Source: Frigidibacter sp. RF13
GTDB lineage: Bacteria; Pseudomonadota; Alphaproteobacteria; Rhodobacterales; Rhodobacteraceae
Length of the DNA stretch: 64,000 nucleotides
Direction: 5' to 3'
NCBI RefSeq assembly: GCF_026626305.1
Contig: NZ_JAPNUE010000001.1
Coordinates: 744,001 to 808,000 of the forward strand
The notes under the pieces were generated by a model that ran no database searches, had not been told where the DNA came from, and saw nothing but the letters and a program-made list of their open reading frames with translations. The translations under genes and the position numbers were made by a program. Shown piece by piece: positions 1 to 8,894 of the stretch. Position 1 is the stretch's first letter, and every line of letters starts with the position of its first letter.

Positions 1-342
1 GCGGCGCGGCACCTGCGTTCCGGTCAGCCGCTCGATCGCCAGGCACCAGGCATGTTCCTGGTTCATCGGCGCCACATAATCGAGCCGGTCGAAATAGGGC
101 AGGTTCTGCAGATAGGTGCGGCTTTCCATCAGCTTTTCGGTGCCGCGATGCAACAAGCCGATATGGGGATCGCAGCGTTCGACAATCTCGCCGTCCAGTT
201 CCAGGACAAGTCGCAAAACACCATGCGCCGCAGGGTGTTGCGGCCCGAAGTTGATGTTGAAATTGCGGATGCGCTGCTCGCCCGTCTCGAAGTCGGTCGA
301 GCCGTCGTCATAGGCGTTGGTGCGGATATCGCCGTCCATCAT
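1..342 (-). CDS. nuoD: NADH-quinone oxidoreductase subunit D (partial, N-terminal 114 residues)
   Basis: N-terminal part of the 49-kDa-type subunit of respiratory complex I. This peripheral-arm subunit helps form the quinone site at the membrane-arm junction. The reading frame starts with [14 protein letters not shown] and contains [39 protein letters not shown] and [17 protein letters not shown], all hallmarks of NuoD/Nqo4. It reads off the left edge, so about 290 residues of a usual ~400 are missing. I chose the first of two consecutive ATGs (340-342) because it matches the family N-terminus. It lies 1 nt beyond the stop of the sulfotransferase gene, so it is probably translated from the same nuo transcript. 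Identity is certain; only the exact ATG is open. Confidence 0.96.
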   Translation of the reverse strand, partial: MMDGDIRTNAYDDGSTDFETGEQRIRNFNINFGPQHPAAHGVLRLVLELDGEIVERCDPHIGLLHRGTEKLMESRTYLQNLPYFDRLDYVAPMNQEHAWCLAIERLTGTQVPRR

Positions 343-343
343 C

Positions 344-1228
344 TTATTCACCCATATTCTCGCGCCAGCGCGGCGGCAGATCCCCGATTTGGCGTGCGAC
401 ATAATCATATTGCGGCATCAGAAGCGCGCGCGCCCTCGCCTGCCGCACCGGATCGAGCGCCAATGGCGCGCCCGCATTGACCCGGCGCGCAAAATCCGCC
501 GGATGGTTGGTGATGCCCAGAAAGGCACAAAGGTCGGCAATCGCCTCTGCAGTAAAAAGCCTCTCGTAGAAGATCACTTTCAGGTTTTCGGGTGCCAGCG
601 CCCGGCGCATCCGGTCGATTGCGCCGACATAATCCGACCGCACGGCAACCGGCGCCTCGCCACCCTCGGCCCACAGGTCAAACACCGCGAACGTTTTCAT
701 GGAGGTGTCGGCGCCGGTCTTTGTCAGCCGCTGCCCCATCATCCTCACATGCGACCAGAGCCGGTCAAGCGGATCGCGGAGGAGATAGACAAAGCGAACC
801 TGGTCCCTGAGGCGCTGCATCCGCCTCAGGAGACGCGGCGGCAGGAGCCCATAGGCAGGGGTGATATCACCGACCACGTGCGCACTACCCGCGCATTCGA
901 CAAGAAAATCCGCATAACCAGGATCATTCGTGCGCGCGCTGATCATCCGTGCAAGACGCTCGACCTGGTCGATCTGCCGCTCGGTCGCGATACGGCCAGC
1001 CACGTCGGCGCGCTCGGCGCGGGCAAGAAGGCGCTCCCGCTCCCTCTCCAGACGCGCGATCTGGCGCGCTTCATCACGAAAGAACTTGGCGTCGAAATAG
1101 TGCAGTTCCTTGACGGCGGGCATCGCGACTTCGGGGTGTCCCTCAAGATAGGCGTGCAACCACGACGTTCCGGCCTTGGTCGCGCCAAGGCCGAAAAGGA
1201 TCGTCGGGCTATGGGCCACACCGGTCAT
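344..1228 (-). CDS. Sulfotransferase family protein inside the nuo operon
   Basis: A 294-residue PAPS-dependent sulfotransferase-like protein. Residues about 10-24 ([15 protein letters not shown]) form the 5'-phosphosulfate loop, and [15 protein letters not shown] in the middle resembles the 3'-phosphate-binding motif. The frame is open back to 1279, but I place the start at the ATG of [10 protein letters not shown] (1226-1228). This start sits 7 nt after the nuoC stop, has a GAAGGGGG sequence upstream, and leaves only a short leader before the conserved strand. The gene lies between nuoC and nuoD in the same orientation, with 7-nt and 1-nt gaps, so it must be co-transcribed with complex I. 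Complex I has no sulfotransferase subunit. The acceptor substrate is unknown; a carbohydrate or lipid acceptor is usual for bacterial members of this fold. Confidence 0.85.
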   Translation of the reverse strand: MTGVAHSPTILFGLGATKAGTSWLHAYLEGHPEVAMPAVKELHYFDAKFFRDEARQIARLERERERLLARAERADVAGRIATERQIDQVERLARMISARTNDPGYADFLVECAGSAHVVGDITPAYGLLPPRLLRRMQRLRDQVRFVYLLRDPLDRLWSHVRMMGQRLTKTGADTSMKTFAVFDLWAEGGEAPVAVRSDYVGAIDRMRRALAPENLKVIFYERLFTAEAIADLCAFLGITNHPADFARRVNAGAPLALDPVRQARARALLMPQYDYVARQIGDLPPRWRENMGE

Positions 1229-1235
1229 GCGCCGC

Positions 1236-1832
1236 TCAGGCCCCCTTCTTCTCGTCGCCCGGCAGGATGTACTGGGCACCCTCCCACGGGCTCATGAAGT
1301 CGAACTGGCGGTAATCCTGCACCAGTTTCACCGGCTCATAGACCACGCGCTTCTCACCCTCGTCGTAACGCACCTCGGTATAGCCCGTGGTCGGGAAATC
1401 CTTGCGCAACGGATAGCCGCGGAAGCCGTAATCGGTGAGGATGCGGCGCATGTCGGGATGGCCCGAAAAGATGATGCCGAACATGTCAAAGACTTCACGC
1501 TCGAACCAGTTCGCCGTCGGGTGGATCACAGTCAGCGTCGGCACCATCTGGCCCTCCGCGACGGCCGACTTTACCCGGATGCGGGCGTTCGTGTACATCG
1601 AGAGGAAATGGTAGACGACGGCGAACCGCTCCACCCGTTCTGGATGGTCGACGGCGGTGATGTCGATCAGGGTCGAGAATTTGCAGGCCGGATCAAGCCG
1701 CAGCCAGTCGACAAAGTTGACCAGCGCATCGAGCTTCACCGTCACCGTCAGCTCGCCGAAGGCGATGGTGCTGTCCAGCAGGTCCGCCGCGCGGGCAGCG
1801 GAAATCTTTGCGGAAAGATCTTCCAGAGACAT
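1236..1832 (-). CDS. nuoC: NADH-quinone oxidoreductase subunit C
   Basis: The 30-kDa-type peripheral-arm subunit of complex I, 198 residues, a normal length for the unfused alphaproteobacterial form. Recognisable blocks are [27 protein letters not shown] (written here only in part) in the first half and the signature [14 protein letters not shown], followed by [24 protein letters not shown]. The start ATG has a GAGGAGG ribosome-binding site 5 nt upstream. It is preceded by nuoB with a 10-nt gap and followed by the inserted sulfotransferase gene. The acidic and basic tail (LPGDEKKGA) is typical. Nothing in it looks damaged. Confidence 0.98.
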   Translation of the reverse strand: MSLEDLSAKISAARAADLLDSTIAFGELTVTVKLDALVNFVDWLRLDPACKFSTLIDITAVDHPERVERFAVVYHFLSMYTNARIRVKSAVAEGQMVPTLTVIHPTANWFEREVFDMFGIIFSGHPDMRRILTDYGFRGYPLRKDFPTTGYTEVRYDEGEKRVVYEPVKLVQDYRQFDFMSPWEGAQYILPGDEKKGA

Positions 1833-1842
1833 GGCGCCCTCC

Positions 1843-2732
<890 letters not shown>

Positions 2733-2831
2733 CCGTTGGCTCCTTCTGTGCATGGGGGGACGGACCCGGCCCCCGGCCATGCGGTTCGTGGCTTCAGGTT
2801 CGTTTACTCTGCGCCTATGGCGGGGTCAACT

Positions 2832-2872
2832 AAGGCCGGGCGAGCAAGGCGAATTCGTCGCGGCCCGGCCTT
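2832..2872. terminator. Possible stem-loop between the liu and nuo operons
   Basis: A perfect 10-bp inverted repeat (AAGGCCGGGC / GCCCGGCCTT) with a 21-nt loop lies in the space between the end of the leucine-degradation operon and nuoA. It sits 48 nt past the last liu gene. No T-run follows on the minus strand, so intrinsic termination is not well supported; it may instead be a transcript-end stabiliser or part of the nuo leader. Confidence 0.35.
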
Positions 2873-2919
2873 GAGAATCATGGATTTGCGAGCAGGTGAG
2901 CGTCCGCCGCTGCGATCCC

Positions 2920-3705
2920 TCAACCTTTGGCCCATGCAGGTGGGCGCTTTTCGAAGAAGGCGGCAATCCCTTCGCCGGATTCGGGGTCCTGCCAGCGGTC
3001 GACCAGGAGGCCGATGGTGCGGTCGATCAGGGCCTCGTCCGGCCCGGGCGCCACGGTACGGATCAGTGCCTTGGCATCGGCGATTGCGCCCGGCGCGCAG
3101 GCAAGGAAAGGCTCGACCTCCGCCATAACCGCCTGATCGAGCGTTTCCGGAGTTGCGAGGACGGAGAGCAGGCCGATCCGGTGCGCCTCCTCGGCGTCGA
3201 AAAGCCGCGAAGCGAGGAAATGGCGCCGCGCCGCGGTCACGCCCATGCGCGCCACCACATAGGGGCTGATGGTCGCAGGTATGAGGCCGAGCTTCGTCTC
3301 GGTCAGGCCGAACTTCGGGCCTTCGACCCCGATGGTCAGGTCGCAGACCGACATCATGCCGACCCCGCCACCGAAGGCCTGGCCGTGAACGCGCCCGATT
3401 AGCGGCTTCGGCATCAGGTCGAAGGCGCGCAGCATCATCGCAAGCGCCCTTGCCCCCGCCCGGCGGCTTTCGGCGTTGCCCGCGATCTGCGCCTTCATCC
3501 AGTCGAGATCGCCCCCCGCGCAGAAGCTCGCGCCCCGCCCGCCGAGCACGACCACCCGCACCGAAGGGTCGGCGCCCAGCCGCTCCGCGGCCTCAGTCAG
3601 TTCCTCGATCATCCGGCCCGAAAGCGTATTGTGCTTTTCCGGCCGGTTCAGCCACAGGCGCGCGATGCCGCGGCCATCCATCTCGATCTCGATCGTCTCG
3701 AACAT
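2920..3705 (-). CDS. liuC: Enoyl-CoA hydratase family, probable 3-methylglutaconyl-CoA hydratase
   Basis: A crotonase-fold enzyme of 261 residues that probably hydrates 3-methylglutaconyl-CoA to HMG-CoA in leucine breakdown. Visible features are the LNRPEKHNTLSGRMIEEL N-terminal block, the oxyanion-hole segments GASFCAGGDLDWM and HGQAFGGGVGMMSVCDLTI, and FGLTETKLGLIPATISPYV with the catalytic glutamate region. The frame opens at 3747, but the ATG at 3703-3705 (MFETIEIEMDG) has AAAGGA 6 nt upstream and avoids running through the palindromes at 3720-3767. It is the last gene of the liu operon. Substrate is inferred from the neighbours; the fold itself is certain. Confidence 0.88.
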   Translation of the reverse strand: MFETIEIEMDGRGIARLWLNRPEKHNTLSGRMIEELTEAAERLGADPSVRVVVLGGRGASFCAGGDLDWMKAQIAGNAESRRAGARALAMMLRAFDLMPKPLIGRVHGQAFGGGVGMMSVCDLTIGVEGPKFGLTETKLGLIPATISPYVVARMGVTAARRHFLASRLFDAEEAHRIGLLSVLATPETLDQAVMAEVEPFLACAPGAIADAKALIRTVAPGPDEALIDRTIGLLVDRWQDPESGEGIAAFFEKRPPAWAKG

Positions 3706-3719
3706 CCCCAGTCCTTTCC

Positions 3720-3767
3720 GCCAAAATCCTTCAAAGGATTTTGGCAAGAGTTTTCGAAAACTCTTGC
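3720..3767. repeat. Tandem pair of perfect palindromes between liuE and liuC
   Basis: Two back-to-back inverted repeats occupy nearly all of the intergenic space. The first (3720-3745) has 12-bp arms GCCAAAATCCTT / AAGGATTTTGGC around a CA centre. The second (3744-3767) is a perfect 24-bp palindrome centred on TTTTCGAAAA (arms GCAAGAGTTTTC / GAAAACTCTTGC). On the minus strand they follow the liuE stop by 1 nt and precede liuC by 14 nt. They could be stabilising or attenuating hairpins, or protein-binding sites. Confidence 0.85.
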
Positions 3768-3768
3768 C

Positions 3769-4623
3769 TCACCCGGCCCTGAGACCGCGCGCGACCTCAG
3801 CCGCCGCGGCCAGAAGCGCGGGATCGAGCCCGGTTTCGTAGCCAAGCTCCCTGAGCCGCGCCGCGACCTGTTCCGTAGCCACATTACCCGCCGCCCCCGG
3901 CGCATAGGGGCAGCCGCCGAGCCCGCCTGCCGAGGCGTCAAAGACCCGCAGGCCGCGCGCCAGCGAAACCTCGATATTGTCGAGCGCCCTGCCCCCGGTA
4001 TCGTGGTAGTGACCGGCAAGCCGCGCGGGCGGCAGTTCGTCAAGAACAGCAGCCAACATCCTGTCGATGCTATCCGGCACACCCTTGCCCACCGTATCGC
4101 CAAGGCTGACCTCATAGCAGCCGAGATCCCTCAGCGCCGCGACCACCCGCGCGACCGAGCTGGGCACGACGCGCCCGTCGAACGGACAGTCGGTGACCAT
4201 CGAGACATAGCCCCTGACTGGAATGCCATCGGCCCGACCGGCTTCGGCGACCGGGCGGAACCGCTCTATACTTTCGGCAATGCTGCAATTGAGGTTTGCC
4301 TGGCTGAACCCTTCAGACGCCGAGGCGAAGATCGCGACCTCGTCCGCCTTCGCCGCCCGCGCGGCTTCATATCCCTTCAGGTTCGGGGTCAGGGCAGCAT
4401 AGCGCACCCCGGGCGCCCGGTGGATGCCCGCGAGTACCTCGTCGCTCCCCTCCATCTGCGGCACCCATTTCGGCGAGACGAAGCTTGCGACCTCGATGCG
4501 GCGGAAGCCGACGCTGCTTAGCAGATCGACGAGACGAATTTTGTCCTCGACCGGGATCGGGCGCTTTTCGTTCTGCAGCCCGTCGCGCGGGCTCATCTCG
4601 ACGATCTCGACGAATTCAGCCAT
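3769..4623 (-). CDS. liuE: Hydroxymethylglutaryl-CoA lyase
   Basis: Cleaves HMG-CoA to acetyl-CoA and acetoacetate, the last step of leucine degradation. It is a 284-residue DRE-TIM metallolyase. The metal and substrate motif SPRDGLQNE is at residues 11-19, HYHDTGGRALDN near 206-216 supplies the metal-binding His-x-His, and the signature GGLGGCPYAPGAAGN carries the catalytic cysteine C238. GAGGTGA stands 3 nt before the ATG. The gene overlaps the end of the GST-like gene by 8 nt, indicating translational coupling, and is followed by two palindromes and liuC. Length and motifs match functional bacterial enzymes. Confidence 0.96.
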   Translation of the reverse strand: MAEFVEIVEMSPRDGLQNEKRPIPVEDKIRLVDLLSSVGFRRIEVASFVSPKWVPQMEGSDEVLAGIHRAPGVRYAALTPNLKGYEAARAAKADEVAIFASASEGFSQANLNCSIAESIERFRPVAEAGRADGIPVRGYVSMVTDCPFDGRVVPSSVARVVAALRDLGCYEVSLGDTVGKGVPDSIDRMLAAVLDELPPARLAGHYHDTGGRALDNIEVSLARGLRVFDASAGGLGGCPYAPGAAGNVATEQVAARLRELGYETGLDPALLAAAAEVARGLRAG

Positions 4624-5275
4624 CCGTCACCTCATAGAAATCTTGCGCGTAGAACTTCTGCGCACCATCGCGCGCCCGCGCCCTCTGCCAGCCGGGCCTC
4701 GCGGCGATCCTGTCCAAATAGGCGCGGATCGCCGGGAAGGGATCCATCCGCACGAAATGCGGCGCAGCAAGAAGGTTGTAGCCGAGCATCGTGTCGGCCG
4801 CCGAGAAACCGGACGTCAGAAGGTGGTCCTGCCCCGCAAGCGTCCGCTCGACCGCACCAAGCGTGATGGCCAGACGTTTCGCCTCCATCTTCAAAAGCGT
4901 GGGCGAGCGCATGGAAGGATCGCGCAGGAATACCCATTGCAGGTTCAGGTTGGCGATCAGATGGGCTTGCGTTTCCGCAAAATGCAGCCATTCGAGGTAC
5001 CGCGCCCGCTCGGGGTGGCCGGGTGCGCGCCCGAGCCCGTGCTCTGGATGGGTCTCGCATAGATATTCGGTGATCGCCCCGCTTTCGAAAAGCGTCAACC
5101 CCTCCACCTCCAGCGCTGGCACCCGGCCCGCGGGCGATTTCGCCAGATAGTCCGGCGCGCGCAGCGAGCCGTCGGTGATCGAATAGGTGACGATCTCCGG
5201 CTCGATCCCCATTTCCGACAGAAGCCACAGCACGCGGAAGGACCGCGACAGCGCCACATGGTGAAGGCGGATCAC
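4616..5275 (-). CDS. Glutathione S-transferase-like protein in the leucine-degradation operon
   Basis: A 219-residue protein with the two-domain GST layout. The N-terminal thioredoxin-fold half contains LSRSFRVLWLLSEMGIEPEI, AGRVPALEVEGLTLFESGAITEYL (quoted in part) with the conserved cis-proline and Glu-Ser glutathione-contact segment. The all-helical second half includes GFSAADTMLGYNL, the family N-capping box. The start is GTG (5273-5275), overlapping the liuD stop as GTGA. It sits between liuD and liuE with overlaps on both sides, so it is a full member of the operon. Its role there is unknown: detoxifying reactive unsaturated CoA intermediates such as methylcrotonyl- or methylglutaconyl-CoA is a reasonable guess, not something the sequence shows. 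Confidence 0.9.
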   Translation of the reverse strand: MIRLHHVALSRSFRVLWLLSEMGIEPEIVTYSITDGSLRAPDYLAKSPAGRVPALEVEGLTLFESGAITEYLCETHPEHGLGRAPGHPERARYLEWLHFAETQAHLIANLNLQWVFLRDPSMRSPTLLKMEAKRLAITLGAVERTLAGQDHLLTSGFSAADTMLGYNLLAAPHFVRMDPFPAIRAYLDRIAARPGWQRARARDGAQKFYAQDFYEVTDG

Positions 5276-7197
5276 GCCTCTTCCTCCAGCCGGATCAGCG
5301 CCTGTCCGGCCTCGACCTGCGCGCCCGCGGCGACCAGCACCTCGGCGACGCGACCGGCACGCGCGGCGCTGAGCGTATGTTCCATCTTCATCGCTTCCAG
5401 GATCGCCAGTCGGTCGCCCGGTGCAACCTCCTGCCCCGCGCTCACGAAGACCGCCTTCACCTGCCCGGGCATGGGCGAGAGTGTGAGGTCGCTTGCCGCA
5501 TGGTCGGACGCGCGGTCGAGCGGATCATGGAGCCGCCAGCGGAAAGTGTCAGCGCCGAAGACCGCGACCTCGTCACGGGTGAGGATGACGCGTGCGGGCC
5601 ATTTGGTCTCGCCCAGACGCCAGCCGTCGCCGTGCCAAATGATCACGCCGCTTTCTCCGTCGATGGTTACCCGGCGCTCGCGCGGCGACAGAACCTCGAT
5701 CACCGCGGCGAATCCCTCCAGCTGCACCGTCCGTCTGAGCGGCTGCCAGAGGGTGAAGCCCTGCGCTTCCTCCCCGGGCGAGCCAAGCCCAGCTGCGCCA
5801 AGCGCCGCCAGTGCGCGGGCGATGAAGGGCACAGGCGGGGCGGCAGTCAGCGCCTCGATATCGCGGGCGATGAGACCGGTATCGACCTTGCCCTCCCGAA
5901 AGCCTTCATGCCGTGTGAGCGCGCCGAGGAAGGCAAGGTTCGTCACCGATCCCGCGACCTCGGTCGCTGCAAGCGCCCGTTCCAGCCGGTTGAGCGCGGC
6001 CGGACGGGTCGGGCCGTGGGTGACAATCTTGGCGATCATCGGATCGTACCAGGGGCTGATCGTGTCGCCCGCGCGAACGCCGGTTTCGGACCGGGCGCCA
6101 TCGGGGAAATTGAGATGCGTCAGCGTGCCGGTCGCGGGCAGGAAACCGGCGGGCACGTCCTCGGCATAAAGCCGCGCCTCGAAGGCATGGCCGGTGATCG
6201 CGAGGTCTTCTTGCCGGGCGGGCAAGGGCTCGCCGGACGCCACCCGCAACTGCCATTCGACAAGATCGATGCCGGTGATAGCCTCTGTCACCGGATGTTC
6301 GACCTGCAGGCGGGTGTTCATCTCCATGAACCAGAACCTGTCGGGGCGGAGGCCGTCCGATCCGTCGACGATGAACTCGATCGTGCCCGCGCCCGCGTAA
6401 CCAATGGCCTCGGCCGCGCGGACCGCAGCCTGCCCCATCGCCGCGCGCATCGCGTCCGTCATGCCGGGGGCAGGTGCCTCCTCGATCACCTTCTGATGGC
6501 GGCGCTGCAGCGAACAGTCGCGTTCGAAAAGATGAACCGCGCGTTTGCCATCGCCGAAGACCTGCACTTCGATATGGCGGGGCATCGAGACATATTTCTC
6601 GATCAGGACCGCAGGGTTGCCGAATGCAGTGCGGGCCTCTCCTCGGGCGCTTTGCAGCTTCTCGTCGAAGTCCTGAGGCGCCTCGACCAGCCGCATTCCC
6701 TTGCCGCCGCCGCCGGCGACCGCCTTGATGAGGACGGGATAGCCAATGGTGTCGGCCGACTGGGCCAGATGGCGGTCGTCCTGATTTTCGCCGTGATAGC
6801 CCGGCACGACAGGCACGCCGGCCTTCTCCATCAGCGCCTTGGCTGCATCCTTCAGCCCCATGGCCCGGATAGCCCTGGCGGAAGGGCCGATGAAGGTAAG
6901 GCCCGCACCTTGCACCGCATCGACGAAATCGGGGTTTTCGGAAAGGAAGCCGTAGCCCGGATGAATGGCCTCGGCGCCGGAGACCTTGGCCGCTGCGATG
7001 ATCGCGTCGCCCTTGAGGTAACTCTCCTTGGGTGCGGACCCGCCGATATGCACCGCCTCGTCCGCCATCGCCACATGACGCGCATCGCGGTCGGCGTCGG
7101 AATAGACGGCGACGGTCGCGACGCCAAGGCGGCGGCAGCTGTCGATGACACGGCACGCAATCTCGCCCCGGTTGGCGATCAGGATCTTGCGGAACAT
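5272..7197 (-). CDS. liuD: Methylcrotonyl-CoA carboxylase alpha (biotin-containing) subunit
   Basis: Biotin carboxylase plus biotin carrier subunit, 641 residues. It ATP-dependently carboxylates biotin for the conversion of 3-methylcrotonyl-CoA to 3-methylglutaconyl-CoA. FRKILIANRGEIACRVI opens the biotin-carboxylase domain, GGGGKGMRLV is the ATP loop, and EMNTRLQVEHPVTEAITGID is the active-site block. The C-terminal carrier domain has the biotinylation motif EAMKMEH with K604. The frame is open to 7293, but the ATG at 7195-7197 begins exactly at the conserved MFRKILIANRGE and has AAGGAG 5 nt upstream. Propionyl-CoA carboxylase alpha is similar; the ivd and HMG-CoA lyase neighbours favour methylcrotonyl-CoA. 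Confidence 0.94.
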   Translation of the reverse strand: MFRKILIANRGEIACRVIDSCRRLGVATVAVYSDADRDARHVAMADEAVHIGGSAPKESYLKGDAIIAAAKVSGAEAIHPGYGFLSENPDFVDAVQGAGLTFIGPSARAIRAMGLKDAAKALMEKAGVPVVPGYHGENQDDRHLAQSADTIGYPVLIKAVAGGGGKGMRLVEAPQDFDEKLQSARGEARTAFGNPAVLIEKYVSMPRHIEVQVFGDGKRAVHLFERDCSLQRRHQKVIEEAPAPGMTDAMRAAMGQAAVRAAEAIGYAGAGTIEFIVDGSDGLRPDRFWFMEMNTRLQVEHPVTEAITGIDLVEWQLRVASGEPLPARQEDLAITGHAFEARLYAEDVPAGFLPATGTLTHLNFPDGARSETGVRAGDTISPWYDPMIAKIVTHGPTRPAALNRLERALAATEVAGSVTNLAFLGALTRHEGFREGKVDTGLIARDIEALTAAPPVPFIARALAALGAAGLGSPGEEAQGFTLWQPLRRTVQLEGFAAVIEVLSPRERRVTIDGESGVIIWHGDGWRLGETKWPARVILTRDEVAVFGADTFRWRLHDPLDRASDHAASDLTLSPMPGQVKAVFVSAGQEVAPGDRLAILEAMKMEHTLSAARAGRVAEVLVAAGAQVEAGQALIRLEEEA

Positions 7198-7217
7198 CGG
7201 TGCTCCTTGCCCGGCGG

Positions 7218-7266
7218 CTGGGGGCGCTGCCCCCAGGCCCCCGGGATATTTGAGAACGAAAGAGAG
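7218..7266 (-). repeat. CAAATATCC-GGGGG intergenic element, copy A
   Basis: On the minus strand, reading towards liuD, the sequence is CTCTTTCGTTCTCAAATATC, then CCGGGGGC, then an 8-bp hairpin CTGGGGGC-AGC-GCCCCCAG (7218-7236). The same arrangement occurs at 48265-48322 in the same orientation relative to its flanking genes. The element fills most of the 92-nt gap between liuB and liuD and ends 20 nt before the liuD start. I remember similar sequences as common in Rhodobacteraceae intergenic regions. Its function is unknown to me. Confidence 0.85.
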
Positions 7267-7289
7267 AAGGCGCAGCCTCGCATTTGGCC

Positions 7290-8894
7290 TCACATACGGA
7301 AGAGGCCGAAGCGCGTCGGCTCGATCGGCGCGTTCAGGGCGGCGGAGAGGGAGAGGGCGAGAGTCTGGCGGGTCTTCCGCGGGTCGATGATCCCGTCGTC
7401 CCAGAGGCGGGCAGAGGCGTAGAGGGGGTGGGATTGTTCGGCAAACATCTCGATCGTCGGACGCTTGAATTCGGCTTCTTCCTCAGGCGACCAGGTGCCG
7501 CCCGTCCGCTCGATCCCGTCGCGCTTGACCGTGGCGAGCACGCCCGCCGCCTGTTCGCCTCCCATCACGCTGATCCGGCTGTTGGGCCAGGTCCAGAGGA
7601 AGCGCGGGCCGAAGGCGCGGCCGGCCATGCCGTAGTTGCCCGCGCCGAACGAGCCGCCGACGAGGCAGGTTATCTTCGGGACCGACGTGGTGGCGACGGC
7701 CGTCACCATCTTCGCGCCATGGCGGGCGATGCCTTCGTTCTCGTACTTCCGACCGACCATGAAGCCGGTGATATTCTGCAGAAATATCAGAGGGATGGAG
7801 CGCTGAGAGCAAAGTTCGATGAAATGCGCGCCCTTGATCGCCGCCTCGCTGAAGAGGACACCATTGTTGGCGACGATGCCGACCGGGCAGCCCTCGATAT
7901 GGGCAAAACCTGTGACCAGCGTATCGCCATAGCGGGACTTGAACTCGTCGAGGCATGAGCCATCGACGATGCGGGCGATCACCTCGCGGATGTCATAAGG
8001 CGTGCGCAGATCGGCCGGAACGATGCCGAGGATCTCCTCGGGGTCATAGGCCGGGTCTTCGGGGCTTTGCCACTGCACGGTCGCGGGTCTCGCGCGGTTG
8101 AGGTTTCCAACGGCCCGGCGGGCGAGCGCCAGCGCATGAGCATCGTCCTCGGCCAGATAGTCGGCAACGCCCGAAAGCCGGGTGTGGACATCGCCGCCGC
8201 CAAGGTCTTCGGCGCTGACGACCTCGCCGGTCGCGGCCTTCACCAAGGGCGGGCCCGCAAGGAAGATCGTGCCCTGATCGCGGACGATGATCGTGACGTC
8301 CGACATGGCCGGTACATAGGCACCGCCTGCGGTGCAGGAGCCCATGACGACGGCGATCTGGGCGATACCCTTGGCGCTCATATTGGCTTGATTGAAGAAG
8401 ATCCGGCCGAAATGGTCGCGGTCGGGGAAGACCTCGTCCTGGTTGGGCAGGTTGGCACCGCCTGAGTCCACGAGATAGACGCATGGCAGGTGGTTCTGTT
8501 CGGCAATCTCCTGCGCGCGCAGGTGCTTCTTCACCGTCATCGGGTAATAGGTTCCGCCCTTCACAGTTGCGTCATTGGCGATGACCATGACCTCCTGCCC
8601 CATGACTCGGCCGATCCCGGCGATGACGCCCGCGCCCGGTGCATCGCCGCCATACATGCCATGGGCAGCGGTGGCGCCCAGTTCAAGGAAGGGCGAGCCG
8701 GGATCGAGAAGGTTCGCCACCCGCTCACGCGGCGCCATCTTGCCGCGCGCGGTGTGGCGGGCGAGGGCCTTCTCGCCGCCGCCTTGCGCTGCAAGTTGGG
8801 CGGCCTCGCGGACGGTGTCGAGGAGCGCAAGATGGGCGGCGCGGTTCTGGCGGAAGGTTTCGGAGGTGGGGAGGGCGGAGGTGAGGAATTTCAT
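7290..8894 (-). CDS. liuB: Methylcrotonyl-CoA carboxylase beta (carboxyltransferase) subunit
   Basis: Transfers CO2 from carboxybiotin to 3-methylcrotonyl-CoA; 534 residues, the usual length. Two crotonase-like carboxyltransferase halves are visible. The first includes [39 protein letters not shown] and [20 protein letters not shown]. The second includes [51 protein letters not shown] and [15 protein letters not shown]. The start ATG overlaps the ivd stop by 4 nt. The [10 protein letters not shown] segment is as I expect for methylcrotonyl rather than propionyl carboxylases, and the operon agrees. It is separated from liuD by repeat element copy A. Confidence 0.95.
   Translation of the reverse strand: MKFLTSALPTSETFRQNRAAHLALLDTVREAAQLAAQGGGEKALARHTARGKMAPRERVANLLDPGSPFLELGATAAHGMYGGDAPGAGVIAGIGRVMGQEVMVIANDATVKGGTYYPMTVKKHLRAQEIAEQNHLPCVYLVDSGGANLPNQDEVFPDRDHFGRIFFNQANMSAKGIAQIAVVMGSCTAGGAYVPAMSDVTIIVRDQGTIFLAGPPLVKAATGEVVSAEDLGGGDVHTRLSGVADYLAEDDAHALALARRAVGNLNRARPATVQWQSPEDPAYDPEEILGIVPADLRTPYDIREVIARIVDGSCLDEFKSRYGDTLVTGFAHIEGCPVGIVANNGVLFSEAAIKGAHFIELCSQRSIPLIFLQNITGFMVGRKYENEGIARHGAKMVTAVATTSVPKITCLVGGSFGAGNYGMAGRAFGPRFLWTWPNSRISVMGGEQAAGVLATVKRDGIERTGGTWSPEEEAEFKRPTIEMFAEQSHPLYASARLWDDGIIDPRKTRQTLALSLSAALNAPIEPTRFGLFRM

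Noticed and set aside
5377..7422. Very long open frame on the plus strand opposite liuD (681 codons)
   Set aside because: It mirrors the biotin carboxylase gene, has no domain that I recognise and its composition is that of a reverse-complement frame in GC-rich DNA.
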